Positions 53,279-62,082 of a stretch of DNA of 64,000 nucleotides are shown piece by piece. The stretch comes from UBA8752 sp040261275 (GTDB lineage: Bacteria; Bacteroidota; Bacteroidia; Flavobacteriales_D; Sanyastnellaceae): contig JBDQOI010000006.1 of assembly GCA_040261275.1 (NCBI GenBank), positions 27,841-91,840 on the forward strand, in the 5' to 3' direction. The notes under the pieces are model-generated. The model was given only the letters and a program-made list of their open reading frames with translations, was not told where the DNA came from and ran no database searches. Every line of letters begins with the position of its first letter. Positions within the stretch are counted from its first letter, which is position 1. Made by a program: the position numbers and the translations under genes.

Positions 53279-54571
53279 TCATTGGGACCACGTGACGACA
53301 AAATGGGCGGGGTTGGATGAAAATGGAGTGTTGAAGATCACCTGTTCCAATGCTACGGATGAAAGTTCGGAGTACAGATAGACGAAAGGCCTCGTTTCTT
53401 CTCCATTCAAGCGCCGTTGGGCGTAAACGGGAAAGTTCAATACATAGGCGTCTCGATCGACGTTGAAGCTGCCGTCGTATGCTACGCCAGGAGACGTCGC
53501 TTCGGGCGCCAGTTCAATACCGCCATCCTCGCGTTTCAAGAAAGCGGTCAGGAACGTGGAACGGCTCAACTTTGTCGGAACATTTTCGACGGGGAGAATG
53601 ACCTCAGCACGGTTGATGACCGCCCCATCCGGGGCGTCCAAACTGTCTAAGCCGCTGAGGTCAATGCGGATGTAGGAACCTGCGGTGCCCTTCAGAATGG
53701 CCTGTTCCGTTCCTTCTACTGGAAGGCTGTCATTGAGGGGTGAATAAGGGGCGGGCCAAACGTGTTCAAAGTGGGTAACACGGGCGGCGTTGCTGTTCAT
53801 GACCAGATCATAGGTGGTCGTGTCATTGTCATTGTGGTAGTGGATGCGGAGATAGGATACACCGGCATTGGGTTCCAGACTCACGACGCCCCCTCCGCCG
53901 GACTCCGATTGAACAGAGAGACCCTTGAACCACTTGCGCCATTCCGCATTGGAAGAAAAAACGGTGGTGTCCGCATCCAAAATGGCCTGTCCAAATGTGG
54001 GCTGTAGCACAGTCCTTACTTGAGCTGACAGGGTGTCGTCTCCCACGTAAAGAGGAAGGGAGGGATGCATCTGTACGGGTTGACGACTCGGGTCTACGAG
54101 ATTGATCCCTGTCGTAGAAATCCGATCTGCAGCGTAATAACTGCTGTCAATGGACAGCGTATCGACGAGTTGTTCAACCCTGAGTTGCTGGTCAAACATC
54201 AGTCCATAGGAAGGGCCATTGTGCCGGAGCACCAACAACACACTGTCGCAAATGGCATTTTCACCGAAATCAATGGAGGCTTGGGAAAGTCGGAATTCTG
54301 AAGAGAACCATGCTTTGCTCAAGCCGCTGACGGGGTCGATGGTATTGCCCAAGAGCAAACGACTTCTCTCGTCTGTGCGCAACGAGTCCACGGGAACCAT
54401 GGCGACAGCAAATGCCAGGGTGTCTGTTTTCAGCGCAAGAAGTTCTTCTTCGGGCTGCAGTGCCAGCCCTATGTTGCCTTCGGGCTTGCGACAAGACGGT
54501 AGCCAAAGCAATAAAGAGAGGAAACACAATGGAATGGCCAGCTTGCGATTCCGCATACCAATGTTGGGCAT
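53279..54571 (-). CDS. DUF4270-family lipoprotein
   Basis: A 430-residue Bacteroidota-specific lipoprotein (lipobox LWLPSC). Start ATG 54571; ATG 54556 (MRNRKLAIPL) is an equally good alternative. After the Cys a beta-rich domain recalls DUF4270 (CRKPEGNIGLALQPEEEL, YLRIHYHNDNDTTTYDL, YIRIDLSGLDSLDAPDGAVINRAEVILP). Its recurring position between glycogen synthase and glmS supports the call. Function unknown. Confidence 0.82.
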   Translation of the reverse strand: MPNIGMRNRKLAIPLCFLSLLLWLPSCRKPEGNIGLALQPEEELLALKTDTLAFAVAMVPVDSLRTDERSRLLLGNTIDPVSGLSKAWFSSEFRLSQASIDFGENAICDSVLLVLRHNGPSYGLMFDQQLRVEQLVDTLSIDSSYYAADRISTTGINLVDPSRQPVQMHPSLPLYVGDDTLSAQVRTVLQPTFGQAILDADTTVFSSNAEWRKWFKGLSVQSESGGGGVVSLEPNAGVSYLRIHYHNDNDTTTYDLVMNSNAARVTHFEHVWPAPYSPLNDSLPVEGTEQAILKGTAGSYIRIDLSGLDSLDAPDGAVINRAEVILPVENVPTKLSRSTFLTAFLKREDGGIELAPEATSPGVAYDGSFNVDRDAYVLNFPVYAQRRLNGEETRPFVYLYSELSSVALEQVIFNTPFSSNPAHFVVTWSQ

Positions 54572-54617
54572 ATTGCGTGCGAAGGTCGTTTAGAAAAAGG
54601 GTAATAAAAGGCCGTCG

Positions 54618-54647
54618 AGGACCGTCCTCCCCGTCCGGGTCGGTCCT
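54618..54647 (-). terminator. Possible terminator after glgA
   Basis: AGGACCG / CGGTCCT forms a 7-bp perfect stem with a long GC-rich loop. On the minus strand it is followed a few bases later by CCTTTTATTA. A second small hairpin (GATACG / CGTATC, 54655-54672) lies immediately after the glgA stop. T-runs are poor, so termination is only suggested. Confidence 0.4.
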
Positions 54648-54677
54648 GTCTATGGATACGATGGTCCGTATCGGTAA

Positions 54678-55508
54678 TTATTCCTCAACGGCCACCCCCT
54701 TTCCCTCCAGGATGGTGTCGTAGAAGGTGGCTACATCAGCAGCGCCAAAATCAGGGTCCACGTAACCCATGGTTGGAATTTCGAGGCCTTCGAACTGCTG
54801 GGCTGTGTCGGGGGTGAGTATTTCAGAACCCGCAATGACCGCATCGGAGTGCGCCATTGCAATGGAGTTGAGGGCATCGAATGTGGGAAGCTCGATGGTT
54901 GAAGTGAACTGCGTATCAATGCCGTCGAAAGCGATTTTCTCGTGCAGGCTTCCGTTCAAGGTTCCCGTGAAGCCTTCATCGTAGAGGCTTGTAACAATTT
55001 TGGTTTGCGCAAAATGTGCATCGTCCTTGAACATTGTCTTCGCGTAAAGCGGGACGAGAGAAGCCATCCAACCATGACAATGGATGATGTCGGGAGCCCA
55101 GCTGAGTTTGCGCACCGTTTCCAGTACGCCGCGGGCAAAGAAAATTGCACGCTCGTCGTTGTCTGCAACGAGTTTTTCCTTGGCGTCGTACCAGGTGACT
55201 TTCTTTTTGAAATAGTGCTCGTTGTCAATGAAGTAAACCTGCATCCGTGCGGTAGGAATGGAGGCTACTTTGATGATGAGCGGGTGATCCGTATCGTTGA
55301 TGTTGAGGTTCATCCCGCTAAGTCGGATGACCTCATGAAGCTGGTGCCGGCGCTCGTTGATGACACCAAACCGGGGCATGAAAACCCGGATTTCTCGTCC
55401 GCGCTCGTGAATTCCTTGTGGAATTTGCCGACTCGCCTTGCTGATGGAGCTATTCGGAAGAAAGGGTTGGATTGCTTGACTGACGTAAAGTATGCGGGTC
55501 TTGCTCAT
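54678..55508 (-). CDS. Glycogen/starch synthase N-terminal (GT5) domain protein, stand-alone
   Basis: A 276-residue protein matching only the N-terminal catalytic lobe of GT5 glycogen synthases (LPNSSISKASRQIPQGIHERG, IIHCHGWMASLVPLYAKTMF). Canonical GlgA is about 480-500 residues with a second nucleotide-sugar-binding lobe, which is absent here. Flavobacteria commonly carry this short form next to DUF4270 and panC, so it is unlikely to be a broken gene, but synthase activity is doubtful. It has a good own promoter. Confidence 0.85.
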   Translation of the reverse strand: MSKTRILYVSQAIQPFLPNSSISKASRQIPQGIHERGREIRVFMPRFGVINERRHQLHEVIRLSGMNLNINDTDHPLIIKVASIPTARMQVYFIDNEHYFKKKVTWYDAKEKLVADNDERAIFFARGVLETVRKLSWAPDIIHCHGWMASLVPLYAKTMFKDDAHFAQTKIVTSLYDEGFTGTLNGSLHEKIAFDGIDTQFTSTIELPTFDALNSIAMAHSDAVIAGSEILTPDTAQQFEGLEIPTMGYVDPDFGAADVATFYDTILEGKGVAVEE

Positions 55509-55545
55509 GAATCAGTATTCCGGAATGTGTGACAGGCTTTCATCT

Positions 55546-55576
55546 CAAATATACGCCAGAAATGCCGGAAATTCAA
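55546..55576 (-). promoter_or_regulatory. Promoter of glgA-like gene (TTG-N20-TATATTTG)
   Basis: On the minus strand TTG (55576-55574), a 20-bp spacer and TATATTTG (55553-55546) form an exact Bacteroidota promoter, 37 bp before ATG 55508. Confidence 0.75.
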
Positions 55577-55682
55577 GTGATTCCGCTACTTTGGGGGGCT
55601 TGAATTCGTATCTGTTGACACACATTAACGGCGTGATTGATACAAAGGAGATACTGCAGATCCCAAAGGGATGGAGGGGTCA

Positions 55683-56540
55683 ATGACTTCCGTGACGGGT
55701 GCTTGGCAGGGATTTCATGCTTGGCGGGAAGCAAGGAGGGTCTCGGGACTGGAAAGGCCGGTGCATTTCATTCCCACCATGGGCGCCCTTCACGAAGGAC
55801 ATGCGGCATTGATTCGAGCGGCAAGGACTGAGACCTCTGCCGAGATTGTGGTTTCAGTGTATGTGAACCCTACTCAATTCAATGATGCTGTCGATTTTGA
55901 GTCTTATCCCAAGACCGAAGCTGCGGATGTGGAGTTGGCGATGAATGCAGGCGCGGACGTGGTGGTGTTTCCGAAACCAGAGGAATTGTACCCAGGCGGA
56001 ATCCCAGATCGCGCGCCTGAAACGGACTATGGTGCGTTGACGCGGCTTTGGGAAGCCGAACACAGGCAAGGCCATTTCGATGGGGTAGTGGCGGTGGTGC
56101 GGGAGCTGTTCAGGGAAACCCAGCCGCACCGAGCATTTTTCGGGGAAAAGGACTGGCAGCAATTGGCGGTCATTCAAAGGTTGGCTGCGCTGGAATTCCC
56201 GGGCTTACAGGTGGTGCCCGTGGGGACGGTGCGGGAATCAGGGGGGCTGGCCATGAGCTCTCGCAATGCCAGGCTGTCAGCATCGGGTGTTGAACGCGCT
56301 CAAGCGCTGTACAGAGGACTTGCTCAAATTGCGCGGCAAGAGGGTGCGGCAGAGGTTGTGAATGCGGTGAGGGCGCACTGGGTTGCAGGTGGCATCGAGG
56401 TGGAATATCTCGCAGTTGTAGATGCGGAGGATTTGACGGAACCCAGAATGAAACATCGCCCCGGAAGGGTCATTGTCGCCGCTTGGGTTGAGGGGGTGAG
56501 ATTGATCGACAACCTTCCATTGCCCCCCTTGACACAATGA
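55683..56540 (+). CDS. panC: Pantoate-beta-alanine ligase
   Basis: A 285-residue PanC, which joins pantoate and beta-alanine using ATP in coenzyme A synthesis. It has the nucleotidyltransferase HIGH-like motif PTMGALHEGHAALI, VNPTQFNDAVDF, FFGEKDWQQLAVI and MSSRNARLS. ATG 55683 is chosen because GGAGGGG lies just upstream; ATG 55671 is an alternative four codons earlier. It is divergent from the glgA-like gene, a common Flavobacteria arrangement; panD does not follow directly here. Confidence 0.95.
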   Translation: MTSVTGAWQGFHAWREARRVSGLERPVHFIPTMGALHEGHAALIRAARTETSAEIVVSVYVNPTQFNDAVDFESYPKTEAADVELAMNAGADVVVFPKPEELYPGGIPDRAPETDYGALTRLWEAEHRQGHFDGVVAVVRELFRETQPHRAFFGEKDWQQLAVIQRLAALEFPGLQVVPVGTVRESGGLAMSSRNARLSASGVERAQALYRGLAQIARQEGAAEVVNAVRAHWVAGGIEVEYLAVVDAEDLTEPRMKHRPGRVIVAAWVEGVRLIDNLPLPPLTQ

Positions 56541-56589
56541 CTGTGCACTTCCACCGGATTTGGGCGAACTTCGTCTCAAATTTGAAGGC

Positions 56590-56757
56590 ATGACCCCAGG
56601 TCCCACACAAATCATTTTGATCGTTCTGGTCATCCTGTTGCTCTTCGGTGGCCGCAAGATTCCCGAGCTGATGCGCGGTCTCGGTAGGGGTGTAAAGGAG
56701 TTTAAGGACGCGACCCAGGACGACGGCAAGGCCGGCGATGAGGGGGATAAGGCTTGA
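56590..56757 (+). CDS. tatA: Twin-arginine translocase subunit TatA
   Basis: A 55-residue TatA/E: a short N terminus, one membrane helix (TQIILIVLVILLLFG), the FGxxKIPEL hinge (FGGRKIPELMRGLGRGVKEFK) and a charged amphipathic tail. ATG 56590 fits the family; an upstream in-frame start at 56560 would add ten polar residues before the helix. tatC is not in the window. Confidence 0.88.
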   Translation: MTPGPTQIILIVLVILLLFGGRKIPELMRGLGRGVKEFKDATQDDGKAGDEGDKA

Positions 56758-58021
56758 TGCCGTCTTCTTGAAACCAGGCGTTTTTGCTGCGGTGATCGCG
56801 GCCCTGTCTCCCGGTTGGGTTTTCGGTCAAACCGATTCAATTCCGATTTTCCCCGCGCCTGCGGACACCTCCAGCATAGAGGCTTCGGTGGCGCCGCTGG
56901 ATTCTCTGTGGTGGGCCTGGTGTTCGGAAGCGTATTGCATCAGCACGGACAGTGCGGTGTGGTATGCCGGAACCTCAAGTCATGAAATTGGACGGTCTCT
57001 GGACACGGCATTCATCGTGAGGAGCCTGGCGGACCTCGATCAGCGTTCGGAGTTGGACTTGGTCGCCCATAGCGCAGTCGTCGATCGGGTGTCATTCATG
57101 TTGCGGCGTCGGCCCATTTTCCTGGGTAGGATGATGGGCAGGACGGGCCGGTACTTTCCGATGTTCGAGGAAGCGTTGGATCGACATGAACTGCCCTTTG
57201 AGTTGAAGTACTTACCGGTGTTGGAAAGCGGATTGAACCCTTTGGCCCGCAGTGGTGCCGGGGCCACGGGGTTGTGGCAGTTCATGTACGGAACGGCGCG
57301 CCATCAGGGGCTAGAAATCAACGGTTGGGTGGATGAAAGAAGGGACCCATTGGCTTCAACGGAGGCGGCTTGTCGATTTCTCAAAAGGCTTCATCAGATG
57401 TACGATGGGGATTGGCATCTGGCATTGGCGGCCTACAACGCAGGGCCCGGCAACGTAAACAAAGCCATACGGCGCGCGGGTTCCCGGGATTTCTGGAGGG
57501 TGCGTCGGTTTTTGCCGCGCGAAACGGCCAAGTATGTTCCTTCTTTGATTGCGTTGGTATACCTGTTTAACCATCCGGTAGAGTCGGGCTTGGTGCCCAG
57601 CGAACCCCTGGCTCCGGCCTTTGCTTTGGACACCATTGAGGTGCATCGGAATTTGAGGTTTGATCAGGTATCCCATGTGACCGGCCGACCTGTTGTGGAG
57701 ATTGCACAGCTCAACCCCCAATATCGAAAGGAGGTCATTCCAGGAGCCTTGGGGGGTGGGTGGCCCTTGATGCTCCCAAAATCCTCCATAGGGGTGATGA
57801 TCGACTCCATGCCCGCCGCGCTGGCTTGGGAGCCCAAGCGTACACCGGAGGTCAGTTTCGAACCCGAGGTGACAGTATATCGTGTCAGGAGCGGAGACGT
57901 TCTGGGGACCATTGCCCAACGGCACGGTGTTTCGGTACGGGAATTGCGGGAGTGGAATGGCCTTCGGGGGGATATGATCCGCGTAGGCCAAAAATTGTAC
58001 ATCCATGGAGACCCTCGTTGA
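56738..58021 (+). CDS. MltD-like lytic transglycosylase with LysM domain
   Basis: A 427-residue exported muramidase. The signal peptide ends WVFGQ. An SLT domain (about 150-285) carries the catalytic Glu in LKYLPVLESGLNP and GATGLWQFM and AAYNAGPGNV, matching family 1D (MltD). One LysM repeat follows at the C terminus (VYRVRSGDVLGTIAQRHGVSV...IRVGQKLYI, about 375-422) for peptidoglycan binding. It overlaps tatA by 20 bp in another frame. Confidence 0.9.
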   Translation: MRGIRLDAVFLKPGVFAAVIAALSPGWVFGQTDSIPIFPAPADTSSIEASVAPLDSLWWAWCSEAYCISTDSAVWYAGTSSHEIGRSLDTAFIVRSLADLDQRSELDLVAHSAVVDRVSFMLRRRPIFLGRMMGRTGRYFPMFEEALDRHELPFELKYLPVLESGLNPLARSGAGATGLWQFMYGTARHQGLEINGWVDERRDPLASTEAACRFLKRLHQMYDGDWHLALAAYNAGPGNVNKAIRRAGSRDFWRVRRFLPRETAKYVPSLIALVYLFNHPVESGLVPSEPLAPAFALDTIEVHRNLRFDQVSHVTGRPVVEIAQLNPQYRKEVIPGALGGGWPLMLPKSSIGVMIDSMPAALAWEPKRTPEVSFEPEVTVYRVRSGDVLGTIAQRHGVSVRELREWNGLRGDMIRVGQKLYIHGDPR

Positions 58022-58022
58022 C

Positions 58023-59078
58023 ATGAAAAATTGGGCCCTGTGGACCCTTGTTCTACTTCCGGTTTGGTTGGGATGCGGAGGTGGTGCGCCTCCCTCCACC
58101 CAGGCAGAGAGGATGGCCCTGCTTCCCGGTAAGGTGGGGCCGAGTGGGGAAGTGGTCATGGTGGTCTCGGAGGGAGCGTGGAGCCGCGGTATTTCTGCGG
58201 TAGTGGACAGCATTTTCGGACATCCCGTCCGGGTGTTGCCTCAATATGAGCCCAGGTTTGATGTCATTCGACTGGACCCGGAAGAGTTCGATCGCTTCTG
58301 GAAACCGCACCGCAACATTGTGGTATTCGACATAGCCGATCGAATTGATACGCAGAAGCCGAGTCTGAACGTATACCGCAATCGGTATGCAAAGGGTCAG
58401 ATTTATGCCGAGGTCAAGGCGCGAACCGCGCAGGCGGCTGCAGAAGCGCTGCTGGTGGATGACGGTGGATGGATGTTGGCGGACATGTTGGAGCAAGAGG
58501 AGTCCAAACGGTTTGGAGAAATCTTGGATTTGGATCGGAATGCGGTGCTGGAGAAACAGCTGCAGGAGAAGCAGGGCCTGATGGCGCGGCTGCCTCGCGA
58601 CGCAAGGATGGTTTCCAGTCGGGGGGGGTTCTGTTGGATTGACAGGTCCTTGACGCGCATGAAGGGAGGGCAGAACCACGATGTTCAAATGGGCGTGGTG
58701 GTGCACCGCACCCCCTATCGTGGGCCCGAGGATTTTTCCATGCCCGTGATGCTGGAACGGCGGGACTCCCTCTTGCGCGAGCGCGTTTCCAGTTCGGTAG
58801 AAGGCAGTTTCATGACAACGGAGTATCGCCTGCCTCCGATGTATGAGGAGATCTCCTTCCGCGGAAGTTTTGCGGCCACGATGCGAGGGCTCTGGCGCAT
58901 GGAAGGAGACTTTATGGGTGGCCCTTGGACATCCATTGCATGGGTGGACAACCAACGGGGTCAGTTGGTTACGGTGGATGGATACGTTTACGCCCCATAT
59001 TTCGGTAAACGGGAATACTTGAGGGAATTGGAGGCCATTGTGCGTTCTTTCGCGCCCAGCACTGAACCTTTGAAATGA
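58023..59078 (+). CDS. DUF4837-family lipoprotein
   Basis: A 351-residue lipoprotein (MKNWALWTLVLLPVWLGC) with features I associate with the Bacteroidota DUF4837 family (GEVVMVVSEGAW...VDSIFG, FWKPHRNIVVFDI, RGLWRMEGDFMGGPW, YLRELEAIVRSF). Role unknown; position inside an envelope operon suggests an envelope function. It starts 1 bp after the transglycosylase stop and its own stop overlaps slyD by 4 bp. Confidence 0.8.
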   Translation: MKNWALWTLVLLPVWLGCGGGAPPSTQAERMALLPGKVGPSGEVVMVVSEGAWSRGISAVVDSIFGHPVRVLPQYEPRFDVIRLDPEEFDRFWKPHRNIVVFDIADRIDTQKPSLNVYRNRYAKGQIYAEVKARTAQAAAEALLVDDGGWMLADMLEQEESKRFGEILDLDRNAVLEKQLQEKQGLMARLPRDARMVSSRGGFCWIDRSLTRMKGGQNHDVQMGVVVHRTPYRGPEDFSMPVMLERRDSLLRERVSSSVEGSFMTTEYRLPPMYEEISFRGSFAATMRGLWRMEGDFMGGPWTSIAWVDNQRGQLVTVDGYVYAPYFGKREYLRELEAIVRSFAPSTEPLK

Positions 59079-59503
59079 AGTACATCATTCACTACACCCT
59101 CCGGGCCGATGGTCCGGAAGGGGAGATCATCGAAGCGACGGTTCCGGAGGAGCCCTTCGCCTTCGAAGCCGGCGCCGATGAGGTGTTGGAGGAGTTGGAA
59201 CAAGCTGTGGCAGCCGCTTCTGTGGGAGAACGTTTTCAGTTGATGGTGCCTTGTGATCATGCCTACGGCCCTGAAATGGAGGGTGCCTTTGCCGTGTTGC
59301 CGAAGGCGCATTTTGCCGATGAAGAGGGTTTCGATGACAGTGTGATGGAAGAGGGCGAGGTTGTGGTGATGCGGGATGAGGAAGGGGAGGAAGTGCACGG
59401 GGTCGTGGTCCATGTGGGCAAGGAAGAGGTCGAAGTCGACTTTAATCATCCGCTGGCCGGCATTGACCTTCACTTTACCGTTCAGGTGATGTCAGTGGAA
59501 TAA
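59075..59503 (+). CDS. slyD: SlyD-like FKBP-type peptidyl-prolyl isomerase
   Basis: A 142-residue FKBP of the SlyD group: YTLRADGPEGEIIEAT, then the insert-in-flap chaperone domain and the conserved VDFNHPLAGIDLHFTVQV. The C-terminal metal-binding His-rich tail of E. coli SlyD is missing. Acidic overall. It probably assists folding; no specific partner is evident. Confidence 0.87.
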   Translation: MKYIIHYTLRADGPEGEIIEATVPEEPFAFEAGADEVLEELEQAVAAASVGERFQLMVPCDHAYGPEMEGAFAVLPKAHFADEEGFDDSVMEEGEVVVMRDEEGEEVHGVVVHVGKEEVEVDFNHPLAGIDLHFTVQVMSVE

Positions 59504-59511
59504 GGGGGGTG

Positions 59512-60399
59512 ATGAAGGGTCCAAAAGGCGTGAGCAGAAGCCGGGCACATGACTTCTCGGCATTGTCGACCTCCATTGGTGTGGCGTTGACCTTGGCCCT
59601 CATGGGGGCCATGGTAGCGGGCGCCATGATCATCCGCGATTTGAGGATGGAGTGGATGACGTCACTTCGTGTAGAGGTTGTTTTGTCCGAAGACCCCGTC
59701 AATGCTCGGGCGGTAGAGCTTTTACGAGGGCAATGGGGTGCCGAGGCCGCCGTGGCCCAGGTTCGATATCTCGACCCGGTGAAAGAAGCGCAGGCACTCG
59801 AATTGGAATTGGGGGAGCCGTTCATGGACTTTCTTGGCAACTCTCCTCTGCCCTCCATGTTGGAATTGGAGTTGGATAAGGTGTGGATGGCGGAAAATGG
59901 GGTGGAAGGACTACAGTTGGAAGTAGAGAAGTGGAACGCGGAATCAGGAGTTCGAAGGGTGGTTTTTCCCGAGGCGTTGTTGCGTCGAATTGACCGGGGG
60001 TTTTCCGATTGGGTTTTGCCCGGAACGGTTTTGGTTCTCGTTTTGATGGCGATTGTTGTGGCGCAGATCATGAACGTGGTTCGGCTCAGTGTTTTCGGCC
60101 GTCGCTTCTTGATCAGGAGCATGGAATTGGTGGGTGCTCCGCCCCACCGCATTCGTCGGCCGTTCATTGCAGAAGCCATGGGTTACGGCGCCATTGGCGG
60201 GCTGTTGGCTTATGGCTCAGTGGTGCTTTTGCTGTCGGGCGTGCGGTCTTTCCTTCCCGATGTCATGTCCTCCTGGGGAGGGGCGGAATTGGCTCAGGTA
60301 TTGTTGGCGCAGATGAGTGTGGGATTGGTTTTGACGGGCTTGAGTGCCCGGTGGGCGGTGGGCCGCTACCTGGGCGCTCGGTTGGACCGTTTGGTCTGA
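59512..60399 (+). CDS. ftsX: Cell-division ABC permease FtsX
   Basis: A 295-residue FtsX with four membrane helices, one near 25-45 (SIGVALTLALMGAMVAGAMII) and three in the C-terminal half. A periplasmic loop lies between the first two. With FtsE it recruits or activates peptidoglycan hydrolases at division. ATG 59512 follows a purine-rich AAGGGGGG; GTG 59509 is in frame one codon earlier. ftsE is not next to it. The ftsX, DUF3098, uppP order is typical of Bacteroidota. Confidence 0.92.
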   Translation: MKGPKGVSRSRAHDFSALSTSIGVALTLALMGAMVAGAMIIRDLRMEWMTSLRVEVVLSEDPVNARAVELLRGQWGAEAAVAQVRYLDPVKEAQALELELGEPFMDFLGNSPLPSMLELELDKVWMAENGVEGLQLEVEKWNAESGVRRVVFPEALLRRIDRGFSDWVLPGTVLVLVLMAIVVAQIMNVVRLSVFGRRFLIRSMELVGAPPHRIRRPFIAEAMGYGAIGGLLAYGSVVLLLSGVRSFLPDVMSSWGGAELAQVLLAQMSVGLVLTGLSARWAVGRYLGARLDRLV

Positions 60400-60435
60400 G
60401 GTCTTGAGCTTGCCTCGCGGCACGGGGATTGCGCT

Positions 60436-60443
60436 TACTTTCG
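60436..60443 (+). promoter_or_regulatory. Possible -7 box (TACTTTCG) before DUF3098
   Basis: TACTTTCGCG lies only 5 bp before ATG 60449, so if used the mRNA would be nearly leaderless. It has the same form as the box at 12180-12187. Weak call. Confidence 0.35.
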
Positions 60444-60448
60444 CGTTC

Positions 60449-60715
60449 ATGAGCACGCCCGCTACTTCCCATGAAGGCCGTAACGCTTTTCCTTTTGAGC
60501 GCCGCAATTACTTGTTCTTTTTGATTGGCATGGGTCTTCTTGCCTTGGGCTACATCCTCATGAGTGGAGGAGGGGTGGAAGATCCCAATGAGTTTTCCGA
60601 GGCCATTTTCAGTTTCCGTCGCATCACATTGGCTCCACTGATGGTACTGATGGGCTACGGCGTGATCTTTTACAGCATCCTCAAGCGGTTCCCCGCCGCA
60701 GGAAAGGAGGACTGA
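60449..60715 (+). CDS. DUF3098-family small membrane protein
   Basis: An 88-residue protein with two membrane helices (NYLFFLIGMGLLALGYILMSGG and ITLAPLMVLMGYGVIFYSIL) separated by VEDPNEFSEAIFSFRR, characteristic of DUF3098 between ftsX and uppP. The longer frame from GTG 60344 would overlap ftsX and is not used. Its stop overlaps uppP's ATG (TGATG). Confidence 0.87.
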   Translation: MSTPATSHEGRNAFPFERRNYLFFLIGMGLLALGYILMSGGGVEDPNEFSEAIFSFRRITLAPLMVLMGYGVIFYSILKRFPAAGKED

Positions 60716-61509
60716 TGTCCCTTTGGGAGGCCATCATCCTGGGCATTGTCCAGGGCTTGACCGAGTTCCTTCCTGTGAGCTCATCCGGTCACATTGAATT
60801 GGGTAAGGCGCTTTTGGGAATTGAGGAGGCGGGTCTCGTGTTCAGTGTCGTCGTTCACGGAGCTACGGCGTTAAGCACCCTTGTGGTCTTTCGAAATGAC
60901 ATTTGGGTCCTTGTGACAGGCTTGCCGGCAAAAGGAGCAGCGGGAACAGAAGCGCGCTCGTTGGCGGGCAGAATTTTGCTGTCCATGGCACCCCTGGCCG
61001 TTGTTTACGTCCTTTTCATGGACCAGATCGAGGCCCAGCTGGATGGTCACATCGGTGCTGTGGGGGCGGCGTTGATTGTGACTTCCCTGTTGCTTTTCAT
61101 GGCACAGCGAGGGGGAAGAAGAGGGGGACGTTTAGGCCCCCTGCAGGTTGTGGTGATTGGGTGTGCCCAGGCCATTGCTGTGCTCCCTGGCATCAGCCGC
61201 AGTGGCGCTACAATTTCAACCGCTTTGCTTCTGGGGATTGACCGATCTGAAGCTGCGCGATTCAGTTTCCTGATGGTGTTGCCCCCTATTCTCGGGGCTA
61301 CTGCACTGGAGATCAAAGACCTTTGGTTGGACCCATCCTTGGCGAGCGGGGTGTCGATTCCGGCCCTTTGCGCTGCAGCGGGTGCCGCTTTTTTCAGTGG
61401 ATGGTGGGCGTGCCGCAAGATGCTGGAACTGGTGAAGCGCAATGGACTGAACGGTTTTGCCGTTTACTGTGCCTTGGCGGGTGCCTTGGCATTGGCGATT
61501 TCAATCTGA
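60715..61509 (+). CDS. uppP: Undecaprenyl-diphosphatase UppP/BacA
   Basis: A 264-residue integral membrane phosphatase that recycles the lipid carrier for peptidoglycan. Motifs are LTEFLPVSSSGHIELGKALLG (E(X)4 region and SSxGH) and the second half PGISRSGATISTALLLGI, both conserved in BacA. About eight helices. It is translationally coupled to DUF3098. Confidence 0.95.
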   Translation: MSLWEAIILGIVQGLTEFLPVSSSGHIELGKALLGIEEAGLVFSVVVHGATALSTLVVFRNDIWVLVTGLPAKGAAGTEARSLAGRILLSMAPLAVVYVLFMDQIEAQLDGHIGAVGAALIVTSLLLFMAQRGGRRGGRLGPLQVVVIGCAQAIAVLPGISRSGATISTALLLGIDRSEAARFSFLMVLPPILGATALEIKDLWLDPSLASGVSIPALCAAAGAAFFSGWWACRKMLELVKRNGLNGFAVYCALAGALALAISI

Positions 61510-61518
61510 AACACTTCC

Positions 61519-62082
61519 ATGAAGTCCTATTTTTCACTGTGTTCATTCTGGGTCATGTTGACCCTGTCTTCTTGCAACCCCAAGGTGCAGTTCGATGGCC
61601 CCATGCCCCCTTCGCGCTGGGACCTGCCGAATATTCCGAAAGTGTATCGGGGAGAGTATGGTACGGACGAGGAGCGTTGGATTGTGGGCAAGGACTCCAT
61701 TTGGTTGGATGACGAGATCATGGTCAATGGCGAAGATTTTGTGCTTCGCAAAATGGCCGGTTATCTGGTCATGAGTCAGCCGGTTCCCAAGACGGGGAAC
61801 TGGGAAGTGCGCGTTATTCGCCGCGAAGGCGACGCGTTCCGAATGGGGGAGTTCGAAGACAGGGAGGTCTTCCTCAAGCGGGCCCAAACCCTGATGCCCG
61901 GCCGGGTGATGCCCAAGAAATCACAAGGGACGCCCGGTTATCAATACCATTTGTTGTCTCCTTCAGCCAAAGAGTTTCGCGCCATGCTCAAAGGAGAGTG
62001 GTGTGCCATGGAGGATCAACTGACGCCCCTGGCCAAAGGGGGTGTCATTCAGACATCAGGTTGGCCACCGCAGTCCAATTGA
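61519..62082 (+). CDS. Small lipoprotein, function unknown
   Basis: A 187-residue lipoprotein (lipobox TLSSC, Cys at about 19) with a compact beta-rich domain (RWIVGKDSIWLDDEIMVNGEDFVL). No family recognised. It closes the envelope operon 9 bp after uppP, and its 3' end overlaps the convergent SOD gene by 38 bp. Confidence 0.7.
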   Translation: MKSYFSLCSFWVMLTLSSCNPKVQFDGPMPPSRWDLPNIPKVYRGEYGTDEERWIVGKDSIWLDDEIMVNGEDFVLRKMAGYLVMSQPVPKTGNWEVRVIRREGDAFRMGEFEDREVFLKRAQTLMPGRVMPKKSQGTPGYQYHLLSPSAKEFRAMLKGEWCAMEDQLTPLAKGGVIQTSGWPPQSN

